A DNA stretch of 5,595 nucleotides, taken from JBGTKH01 sp041744735 (GTDB taxonomy: Bacteria; Planctomycetota; Planctomycetia; Pirellulales; Pirellulaceae). The DNA lies in contig JBGTKH010000057.1 of NCBI GenBank assembly GCA_041744735.1, positions 1-5,595 of the forward strand, read 5' to 3'. Position numbers and translations under genes: made by a program. The notes beneath the pieces are model-generated. The model searched no databases and had not been told where the DNA came from. It saw only the letters and a program-made list of their open reading frames with translations. Position 1 is the first letter of the stretch, and each line of letters opens with the position of its first letter. Shown here piece by piece: positions 1 through 4,987 of the stretch.

Positions 1-392
1 CGCCCGCCGGGTTGTCGACGCCGCAGGTGTACAAGCACTGTGTCGTGGCCGAGCGGCCGATGAGCGTACAACCGTTACTCAAGGCCGCTCGCGCGGGAAA
101 CAGGGCGGCGGTCGGCCGATGTTTGATCAACCGGCTGCAACCCGCGGCACAGCGGTTGTCGCCGTGGATTGAAAGATTGCAGCAGGAGTTTCAACGCTTG
201 GACTGTTTGGGGCATCAGATGAGCGGAAGCGGCACAAGCTACTTTGGCGTTTGTAACCATGCCCGTCACGCAAGACGCGTCGCCGGACGATTGAGTGCGA
301 GAGGCATCGGGGGAGTCTTTTGCGTCTCCACCGCCGCCGCCCCGCACCAGCACCATCAGGCTCGTGCTGCCTGGGAGGCAGACACGGCCTAG
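1..392 (+). CDS. ispE: 4-diphosphocytidyl-2-C-methyl-D-erythritol kinase, C-terminal part
   Basis: This is the C-terminal 129 residues of IspE, the cytosolic GHMP-family kinase that phosphorylates CDP-methylerythritol in the MEP pathway of isoprenoid synthesis. The gene begins before the window; the reading frame runs from base 3 and stops with TAG at 390-392. The fragment opens with PAGLSTPQVYK, matching the family's 'PxxGxST..VY' segment. It continues with NRLQPAAQRLSPWIERL and then the third GHMP motif, seen as GHQMSGSGTSYFG, a glycine-rich loop near the phosphate-binding site. The HARHARR stretch after it is the usual end helix. The last 20 or so residues are low-complexity (Ala/His) and look lineage-specific. 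spoVG follows after 28 bp on the same strand; ispE and spoVG are also near each other in Bacillus. The assignment is from motif recognition and is firm; the upstream part cannot be judged. Confidence 0.88.
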   Translation, partial: PAGLSTPQVYKHCVVAERPMSVQPLLKAARAGNRAAVGRCLINRLQPAAQRLSPWIERLQQEFQRLDCLGHQMSGSGTSYFGVCNHARHARRVAGRLSARGIGGVFCVSTAAAPHQHHQARAAWEADTA

Positions 393-420
393 TGGCGAGC
401 CGGACGCAGGGAGGAACATC

Positions 421-1044
421 ATGGAAATCACCGAGGTTCGCATTAAGCTCATGGAAGATTCGGACGATCGATTGCAGGCCTTCTGCTCGATTACCTTCGA
501 TGATTGCTTTGTGATTCGCGATTTGAAGATTATCGAAGGCACCAGCGGCCCGTTCGTGGCTATGCCCAGCCGCAAGCTCACCTCGCATTGCCCGCACTGC
601 GGCTGCAAGAATCACTTGCGGGCCGCGTACTGCAACCAGTGCGGTGGGCGGCTGAAAGATGACCGTGCAGCCCGCGACCAGGAAGGCCGCGCCAAACTGT
701 ACGCCGACATCGCTCACCCCATCAATTCCGAATGCCGCGAGATGATTCAGTCGCGCGTGATTGCGGAATACAAAACAGAACAAGAGCGGGCCAAGCAACC
801 GGGCTACGTGTCGCGCTACGACGACGAATTCGACGACGACCTCGAGCCGCTCGAACCAGTCGCTGCGCGCGCGGAACCAACGCCCGAGCCGCCCAAACAA
901 CGCCCTCCCGAGCGCCAACAAATTCAACCCGCCGAACCCGTCCCCCGCCCACCCCACAAAGCCCCCTCCCAACAACCCGCCGCCAAACCACCGCGGCCTA
1001 CGCAGGGACCCAAAAACGACGATTTCGGCGTGGGGATTTTTTAA
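421..1044 (+). CDS. spoVG: SpoVG-family nucleic-acid-binding regulator with inserted zinc ribbon and proline-rich tail
   Basis: A 207-residue SpoVG-family protein. In other bacteria SpoVG binds RNA and DNA and acts as a post-transcriptional or transcriptional regulator; Bacillus SpoVG is about 97 residues. Here residues 1-52 (MEITEVRIKL..., then FVIRDLKIIEG and GPFVAMPSRK) and 93-118 (ADIAHPINSECREMIQ) are the two halves of the SpoVG domain. Between them lies a four-cysteine ribbon: C57-x2-C60 (with C62 next to it) and C71-x2-C74. After an acidic patch (DDEFDDDLE, about 134-142) comes a Pro/Gln/Arg-rich, probably disordered tail ending NDDFGVGIF. The start at 421 is chosen because a strong AGGGAGGA lies at 408-415 and the Bacillus N-terminus aligns there. 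A longer in-frame start at 295 would overlap ispE. It is probably co-transcribed with ispE. The family is sure; its role in this organism is unknown. Confidence 0.9.
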   Translation: MEITEVRIKLMEDSDDRLQAFCSITFDDCFVIRDLKIIEGTSGPFVAMPSRKLTSHCPHCGCKNHLRAAYCNQCGGRLKDDRAARDQEGRAKLYADIAHPINSECREMIQSRVIAEYKTEQERAKQPGYVSRYDDEFDDDLEPLEPVAARAEPTPEPPKQRPPERQQIQPAEPVPRPPHKAPSQQPAAKPPRPTQGPKNDDFGVGIF

Positions 1045-1109
1045 CAGTGTGTGGAGTACGGTGTAGGTCGCGCGCTAGTCTGTTTGATGCGCTGGCCAAA
1101 CGGCAGTCG

Positions 1110-1568
1110 TTACCCTTTGACCCGCTGAAACCGCACCGTACCTATGTCGGCGAGTGGGCCGGGGAGTGGCATGGAGAAGGTGTCGTCGGTTTCGAAGGTG
1201 ATCTCGATTTGTTTTTCGTTGCCGGCACTTTCGATGGTCTTGAGCGTGGCGTGGGGGCCTTCCTCGTTGAGCACTTCCCAGGTGCCGCTGCTTTGGCCGA
1301 CGCGGCCGGACGAGGACATCGTGCCGTCGGCGTTGAATTGCAGGTCCATTGTCAGCGACTTGGCGGCTTCGATGCTTGTCTCGACGACCTTCTTCATGAC
1401 CGGACCTTGGCCGGCTTCTCCCAGCTTCTGCTGTATCGCTGCGTCGTCCAGCACCGGGCTGCCTTGCCACTTGCCGACCAGTTTGGCCTCGGCCGTCTTG
1501 GCGCAGCCGACCGGCAATAGCGCCGCTAGAACGATCACCCAGAGAAACGCTCGCTTCTGTGCATTCAT
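1110..1568 (-). CDS. small putative lipoprotein with LVGKW / FxADGT core
   Basis: A 152-residue exported protein of unknown function. Residues 1-21 form a lipoprotein-type signal (MNAQKRAFLWVIVLAALL, then PVGC with Cys22). The lipobox is imperfect because Pro stands at -3, so plain signal-peptidase-I export is possible. The mature part starts with LVGKWQ (30-35), then a helical, charged stretch (40-70), then LTMDLQFNADGT (72-83), GTWEV, and several alternating hydrophobic strands. This pattern of a W in 'GKW' followed by 'FxxDGT' strands resembles lipocalin-like small lipoproteins that are widespread as paralogues in planctomycetes; that comparison is from memory. The start at 1568 is preferred over the upstream in-frame ATG at 1964 because a minus-strand GAGAGGA lies at 1580-1574, five bases before it, and because the longer form would lose the signal peptide and run through two repeats. 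It converges on spoVG with a 65-bp gap and resembles the lipoprotein at 3278-3673. Confidence 0.8.
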   Translation of the reverse strand: MNAQKRAFLWVIVLAALLPVGCAKTAEAKLVGKWQGSPVLDDAAIQQKLGEAGQGPVMKKVVETSIEAAKSLTMDLQFNADGTMSSSGRVGQSSGTWEVLNEEGPHATLKTIESAGNEKQIEITFETDDTFSMPLPGPLADIGTVRFQRVKG

Positions 1569-1674
1569 GGTCGTCCTCTCGTGACTCGAAAAGATACTTC
1601 GATTAACGCTGGCACTGTATCCCGCCCGCGCCGTAACCGCAAGCACACTTGCTCGCTCACTATCCGTGTGCGAA

Positions 1675-1727
1675 GTGGGGCGCGTTTTCAACGTGCCGTG
1701 GCATGGCACGTTAAAAACGTGCCCCAC
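1675..1727. repeat. inverted repeat 1, two back-to-back hairpins
   Basis: Two 23-bp arms (1675-1697 and 1705-1727) are inverted copies matching at 21 of 23 positions around a 7-base centre. Each arm is also a hairpin on its own. The right one is perfect: GGCACGTT, loop AAA, AACGTGCC (1705-1723). The left one (1679-1697) has the same 8-bp stem with one G-T pair. The architecture is that of paired REP sequences (REPIN). The low-GC core between GTGGGG ends sets it apart from the surrounding sequence. No RAYT transposase gene is in the window. Confidence 0.8.
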
Positions 1728-1742
1728 GTGATCGCCGCGGAT

Positions 1743-1771
1743 TTGCACTTCGACCGGAAATCCTCGATAAT
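1743..1771 (+). promoter_or_regulatory. possible sigma-70-type promoter for the oxidoreductase gene
   Basis: TTGCAC at 1743-1748 and GATAAT at 1766-1771 are separated by exactly 17 bp, the ideal vegetative-sigma spacing. The -10 box matches 5 of 6 consensus bases, the -35 only the TTG. It points towards the gene starting at 1978, which would give a leader of about 200 bases containing inverted repeat 2. The nine bases CGATAATGA around the -10 also occur at 4294-4302 ahead of the cysteine-rich gene. Planctomycete promoters often deviate from the consensus, so this stays tentative. Confidence 0.3.
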
Positions 1772-1847
1772 GAGCGCCTGCCTTGCGGTCCCGCTTGCTA
1801 CCAAGACCGAGCGCGGCTGTTGTCGAATTGCCAGAGGGCATCGCAAC

Positions 1848-1918
1848 GTAGCCGAAGTCGTGAGACTTCGGTTGCATTGACACGACTTCAAAATCCGAAC
1901 TCTCACGAGTTCGGCTAC
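1848..1918. repeat. inverted repeat 2, REPIN-like pair of GTGA-loop hairpins
   Basis: Two 24-bp arms (1848-1871 and 1895-1918) are inverted copies matching at 22 of 24 positions, with a 23-base spacer. Each arm holds a perfect 8-bp hairpin with a four-base loop: CCGAAGTC-GTGA-GACTTCGG (1852-1871) and CCGAACTC-TCAC-GAGTTCGG (1895-1914). The two differences between arms are exactly one base pair of the stem, G1857-C1866 against C1900-G1909, so the short hairpins stay perfect while the long one carries two mismatches. It lies 59 bp before the oxidoreductase start and may be in its leader. The shape is that of a REPIN; the family identity would need a genome search. Confidence 0.85.
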
Positions 1919-1977
1919 TGTGACACCGCAGCGAACACGAGAATTGAATCCACCTATCCTGCACGAAGGAGCCTCAC

Positions 1978-3270
1978 ATGGCCGGCCGATTTACTCGTCG
2001 AGACTTTTTGAAAACCACCTCCGTCGCCGGCGCTGCTGCATCGCTGGGCGTGTGGAGTGAGCTGCCCGCGGCGGAATCGAAGTCGCCCAACGAGAAATTG
2101 AACATTGGCTGCATCGGGACGGCGAATCAGGCGAACTTCAGTATCAGCAACGTGGCCGGCGAGAACATCGTGGCCCTGTGCGACATCGACGACAACTTTC
2201 TGGCCCGCGCCGCCGAGCGATTCCCGCGCGCGAAAAAGTATAACGACTTCCGCCGGCTGTTGGACGACGAGAAGTCGATCGACGCCGTGACCGTCGCTAC
2301 GCCCGATCACATCCACGCGCCGGCCAGCGTGTGGGCCATGAAGCTGGGCAAACATGTGTACTGCGAGAAGCCGCTAACCCACTCCGTGTACGAAGCCCGC
2401 GTGGCCGCCGAAACCGCGACGGCCAATAAACTCGCCACGCAGATGGGCACGCAAATTCACGCGGGCAGCAACTACCGCCGCGTGGTCGAGATCATTCAAG
2501 CTGGCGTGATCGGCAACGTGACCGACGTGCACGTGTGGGTCGGCAAAGGCTGGGGCGGCGGCGAGCGGCCGAAAGACACGCCCGCTGTGCCGGCTCACGT
2601 TCATTGGGACTTGTGGGTCGGGCCCGCGCCGTTTCGTCCGTATCATCCGACGTACCTGCCCGCCAACTGGCGCCGCTGGTGGGATTTCGGACAAGGGACG
2701 CTGGGCGACATGGCTTGTCACTACATGGACCTGCCGTTCTGGGCGCTAGGGCTTCGTCACCCGACAACCGTTTCAGCCGAAGGCCCGCCGGTGCACATGG
2801 AGACGTGTCCGCTCGGCTTGATCGTGCGCTACGAATTCCCCGCGCGCGACAACCAACCGCCGACGAATTTTACCTGGTACGACGGCAACCTGATCCCGCG
2901 CGAAGTGGCCGGCCACAAAGTGCCCGGCTCCGGCGTGATGTTCATCGGTGACAAAGGCCAGATGTTCGCCGACTATGGCAGCTACCGCTTGTACCCCGAA
3001 GAGCAATTCAAAGGCTTCGCACCGCCGCCGCAAACGATCCCCAACTCAATCGGCCATCACGCCGAATGGCTCAAAGCTTGCCGCGACGGCAGTCCGACGA
3101 CGTGTAACTTCGACTACTCCGGCGCGCTGACCGAAGCCGTGCTATTGGGCAACGTGGCCTATCGCACAGGTACGAAGCTCCAGTGGGATGCAGAGAATCT
3201 AAAAGCCATCAATTGCCCCGAAGCAGATCAATTCATTCGCCGCGACTACCGCGACGGCTGGACGCTGTAG
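1978..3270 (+). CDS. exported Gfo/Idh/MocA-family oxidoreductase
   Basis: A 430-residue NAD(P)-dependent oxidoreductase of the Gfo/Idh/MocA family, a group that mostly acts on sugars, inositols and related polyols. Residues 1-32 are a twin-arginine signal (RRDFLKTTSVAGAAASLG, cleavage probably after LPAA), so it should be exported folded with its cofactor. The Rossmann domain follows: GCIGTANQA at 44-52, a variant of GxGxxG lacking the third glycine, then CDID (68-71) closing the second strand, TPDHIHA (108-114) and the hallmark CEKPL (129-133). The C-terminal half has HWDLWVGP, the aromatic WRRWWDFGQG and GDMACHYMD (243-251), whose His248 sits where family members keep a catalytic histidine. 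AAGGAG at 1966-1971 supports the start. The downstream lipoprotein converges on it with 7 bp between stops. Planctomycetes carry many such paralogues; the substrate here cannot be read. Confidence 0.9.
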   Translation: MAGRFTRRDFLKTTSVAGAAASLGVWSELPAAESKSPNEKLNIGCIGTANQANFSISNVAGENIVALCDIDDNFLARAAERFPRAKKYNDFRRLLDDEKSIDAVTVATPDHIHAPASVWAMKLGKHVYCEKPLTHSVYEARVAAETATANKLATQMGTQIHAGSNYRRVVEIIQAGVIGNVTDVHVWVGKGWGGGERPKDTPAVPAHVHWDLWVGPAPFRPYHPTYLPANWRRWWDFGQGTLGDMACHYMDLPFWALGLRHPTTVSAEGPPVHMETCPLGLIVRYEFPARDNQPPTNFTWYDGNLIPREVAGHKVPGSGVMFIGDKGQMFADYGSYRLYPEEQFKGFAPPPQTIPNSIGHHAEWLKACRDGSPTTCNFDYSGALTEAVLLGNVAYRTGTKLQWDAENLKAINCPEADQFIRRDYRDGWTL

Positions 3271-3277
3271 GCCGACG

Positions 3278-3673
3278 TCATTTTGCCGCCGCACGATGGT
3301 AGCGGCGGTAATCGCGGCCGTTGGCACCATAGAGATCCATCACGTCGTCGCCACGGAAGATGATCTGCCGCGGCTCGTATGAGCTTTTGCTGTCCGGCTT
3401 GAGGTTGATCGTCAGCGAGTTGCCGCTGCTGCTCACCGCGTACCAGCGGCAGGGATGAGTCTTCGCCGGGCCGCCTTCGGAACTGGTTACAGTAGCCGTT
3501 CCATCGGCGCGGAAATCGACTTCCAAGTCCGACACGAGAGAGGCGCGGGCCTGCCATTTGCCGACTAAGCGTGAGTCGATCGACCCGCCGCAACCGGAGA
3601 GCATCGTGATGCACAGCGCAATTACGAGTAGCCACGCGACGTTTCGACATGAGTCTGTTGGATGGACTTTCAT
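3278..3673 (-). CDS. small putative lipoprotein, second LVGKW / FxADGT protein
   Basis: A 131-residue putative lipoprotein of unknown function. Residues 10-27 are a hydrophobic signal segment ending in a canonical lipobox, LSGC, with Cys28 as the lipidated residue. The mature part has LVGKWQ (36-41) followed by LEVDFRADGT (50-59), CRWYAV, SLTINL and RQIIFRGDDVMDLYG, a run of beta strands. It shares the LVGKWQ and FxADGT core with the lipoprotein at 1110-1568 but lacks that protein's roughly 30-residue helical insert, hence its shorter length. Its ATG (3673-3671) overlaps the TGA of the VOC gene (3672-3670) as ATGA, a standard arrangement for coupled translation; an AAGGA lies at 3689-3685 inside the VOC gene. 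Its last codons form a 7-bp GC hairpin (3286-3308). The lipoprotein call is good; the function is unknown. Confidence 0.82.
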   Translation of the reverse strand: MKVHPTDSCRNVAWLLVIALCITMLSGCGGSIDSRLVGKWQARASLVSDLEVDFRADGTATVTSSEGGPAKTHPCRWYAVSSSGNSLTINLKPDSKSSYEPRQIIFRGDDVMDLYGANGRDYRRYHRAAAK

Positions 3674-4083
3674 GGTCCCGTGTATCCTTGCGATGGATCG
3701 CCGTAGACGGCGACTTCGATGAAATGACCGTCGGGGTCGCGAAAGAAGATTTGCTGCGTGCCGCCGGCGTTCACTCGCTCGCGATACTCGACGGCGCCAG
3801 ATTCGAGCAACTTTCTCACCGGCTCGATCGTCTCGACCGCGAACGCCAAATGGTTCGCCCGCGAGTCAATCTCCGCCGCGGGGTCCGGCGCCTTGTCCGG
3901 ATTCTCAATGATGTGAATCTGCATGCCGTAGCCGTACAACCACGCGCCGCGGAAGTTGAACGGCGGGCGACGAAGCTGCTGAAACCCCAGCACGTCGCAA
4001 TAGAACGCCGCGCTGCGCTCCGCCTGACGAGTGGTCAGCGCGACGTGATGCAGGCCCTTGATCGGTAATGCGGTCATCATCAT
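3670..4083 (-). CDS. VOC-family (glyoxalase-fold) protein, probable metalloenzyme
   Basis: A 137-residue cytosolic protein of the vicinal oxygen chelate superfamily, which includes glyoxalase I, extradiol dioxygenases, methylmalonyl-CoA epimerase and fosfomycin-resistance enzymes. It has the two beta-alpha-beta-beta-beta halves: LHHVALTTRQ...AFYCDVLGF (11-34) and NHLAFAVETIE...FFRDPDGHFIEV (77-124). Likely metal ligands, by comparison with E. coli glyoxalase I (H5, E56, H74, E122), are H13, H57, H78 and E123, so His replaces Glu at the second site. The substrate is not determined. Three consecutive ATG codons (4083-4075) make the exact start uncertain by up to two residues; only a weak GGAAAA lies upstream. 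It is the first gene of a two-gene unit with the lipoprotein at 3278-3673, overlapping it by four bases. Its upstream region holds inverted repeat 3, ending only 15 bp before the start codon. Confidence 0.86.
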   Translation of the reverse strand: MMMTALPIKGLHHVALTTRQAERSAAFYCDVLGFQQLRRPPFNFRGAWLYGYGMQIHIIENPDKAPDPAAEIDSRANHLAFAVETIEPVRKLLESGAVEYRERVNAGGTQQIFFRDPDGHFIEVAVYGDPSQGYTGP

Positions 4084-4098
4084 TCAATTCAGTTTTCC

Positions 4099-4185
4099 GG
4101 GTGGCTGGGGCTGAGTCCGCGAAGCCCCAGCGTATGCCACACGGTACTGGATGCTGGGGCTACGCGGACTCAGCGCCAGCCACCC
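4099..4185. repeat. inverted repeat 3, REPIN-like
   Basis: Two 33-bp arms (4099-4131 and 4153-4185) are inverted copies matching at 31 of 33 positions around a 21-base spacer. Each arm also contains its own hairpin: GCTGGGGCT with AGCCCCAGC (4104-4131, perfect 9-bp stem, 10-base loop) and GCTGGGGCT with AGCGCCAGC (4153-4180, one mismatch). The ends are GGGTG/CACCC. It sits between two divergent genes, only 15 bp from the VOC start, so it would be in that gene's leader or block its promoter. It is unrelated in sequence to the other repeats in the window. Confidence 0.85.
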
Positions 4186-4253
4186 TTCACGCTTTGTCGC
4201 AATATAGCCAGCACGCGAAGGCTCGCAAACAGGCCCGCGGTGGCAAGATTTGC

Positions 4254-4300
4254 CGATTATGACGATTTTCTCGATTTGGCAGACTCTTCCGGCCGATAAT
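4254..4300 (+). promoter_or_regulatory. AT-rich promoter-like stretch before the cysteine-rich gene
   Basis: CGATT occurs three times at exact 9-bp steps (4254, 4263, 4272). It is followed by TTGGCA at 4276-4281 and GATAAT at 4295-4300. The two hexamers look like -35 and -10 boxes but are only 13 bp apart, which is too close for a normal sigma-70 promoter; GATAAT alone may be a real -10. The stretch is clearly more AT-rich than its surroundings and points to the gene at 4350. The rest of the 266-bp gap (4084-4349), apart from inverted repeat 3, shows nothing clear. Confidence 0.25.
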
Positions 4301-4349
4301 GATTTTCGAGGAATCACGTCGATCGTTTGCGCCTGGAAAGGAATCCGAC

Positions 4350-4964
4350 ATGTTCGAACGCATATTCGCCGCCGGGTGTTTGGCTGCTTGGACTATTGCC
4401 GCGGGAAACGGCTGCTGCTGTCATGGGCGGGCCGGACATGGCGGCCCGTACGTCCATCATGAAGTGGCCGCCCCTTGCGAGGGCTGTGGCGGCGGTGGTT
4501 GCGACGAGTGCTGTGTGCCGTGCGCCAAGCGGCCGCGCTATCCCAAGAAATTCTGCGGTTCAGGTTGCGGCGAGGTTTACTGGGACGAGTGGCACAGCGA
4601 CCCGCCCACCTGCGATCCGTGCGACGACTGCGGCAATTGGATCGGCCATCAAGGCCTGGGTTGGCGTCATTGCGGTTGGCGGAGTCTCTTTGGATGTCGC
4701 GATCATCTTAGCGATTGCGATGCCGAATGTGACTGCGGACATCATCACGAGAGCCACTACAGCGGCGACGTGATCTACGACGGCCAAGTGATCGACGAGG
4801 GTGAGTATATCGAAACTCCGCCCGCGCCCACCTCGCCGTTCATCGACGAGCCGCGGCCGGCCCCCGGCGAACCGCGGTCGGCTCTCAAGAAGAGTGTGAC
4901 TCGGACACAGCCGCAGCGGCCGCGGTACGTTGGACATGCTACGCCGCCAAGCCGCCGTTTCTAA
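4350..4964 (+). CDS. cysteine- and histidine-rich exported protein
   Basis: A 204-residue protein without a known function. Residues 1-19 (MFERIFAAGCLAAWTIAAG) look like a Sec signal peptide, followed at once by a CCC triplet (22-24). Residues 10-129 contain 20 cysteines, many in CxxC or CC form: CEGC (43-46), CDECC (51-55), CGSGC (69-73), CDPCDDC (88-94) and CDC (127-129), then GHHHESHY (130-137). The motif YWDEWHSDPPTCDPC followed by CGNWIGH (77-100) resembles, from memory, exported planctomycete proteins of unknown role. The tail (about 145-204) is Pro/Glu/Arg-rich and probably disordered. The start at 4350 is chosen for the AAGGA seven bases before it and for the signal peptide; an in-frame ATG at 4299 lacks both. 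Metal binding or disulfide cross-linking in the envelope is inferred only from composition. Confidence 0.78.
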   Translation: MFERIFAAGCLAAWTIAAGNGCCCHGRAGHGGPYVHHEVAAPCEGCGGGGCDECCVPCAKRPRYPKKFCGSGCGEVYWDEWHSDPPTCDPCDDCGNWIGHQGLGWRHCGWRSLFGCRDHLSDCDAECDCGHHHESHYSGDVIYDGQVIDEGEYIETPPAPTSPFIDEPRPAPGEPRSALKKSVTRTQPQRPRYVGHATPPSRRF

Positions 4965-4987
4965 ACACGCCATTGGATTCGCTCTCT

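Larger units (their letters stand above)
1569..1977. other. divergent intergenic region with two inverted-repeat elements
   Basis: This 409-bp gap separates the minus-strand lipoprotein from the plus-strand oxidoreductase, so it should hold both promoters. It contains two unrelated palindromic elements (1675-1727 and 1848-1918) and one promoter-like site between them (1743-1771). The open frames here read through the repeats, have no ribosome-binding site and no recognisable protein, so I call no gene. Bases 1590-1670 show nothing clear; a minus-strand promoter for the lipoprotein is expected there but I could not pick one. Confidence 0.6.

Noticed and set aside
295..420. Longer N-terminus for SpoVG starting at 295
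   Set aside because: It would overlap the end of ispE, has no ribosome-binding site, and family proteins begin at the ATG at 421, which has a strong AGGGAGGA before it.
127..975. Long minus-strand open frame (282 codons) opposite ispE and spoVG
   Set aside because: It lies opposite two well-recognised genes, its product is arginine/glycine/valine-rich with no known motif, and it arises from the GC-rich codon pattern.
1036..1042. Terminator at the end of spoVG based on the T-run
   Set aside because: The T-run overlaps the stop codon and no hairpin stands in front of it.
1144..1584. Plus-strand open frame across the lipoprotein gene
   Set aside because: It is the complement of a real gene with a signal peptide; the product is serine-rich without recognisable features.
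1569..1964. Longer N-terminus for the lipoprotein, starting at 1964
   Set aside because: The extra 132 residues run through two palindromic repeats and would bury the signal peptide; a good ribosome-binding site precedes 1568.
2535..2951. Second-frame and minus-strand open frames inside the oxidoreductase gene
   Set aside because: They sit inside a gene with full family motifs and read as arginine-rich shadows.
4276..4291. Sigma-54 promoter (GG-N10-GC) before the cysteine-rich gene
   Set aside because: The bases ten after GG at 4278-4279 are CG, not GC, and TTGC is absent.
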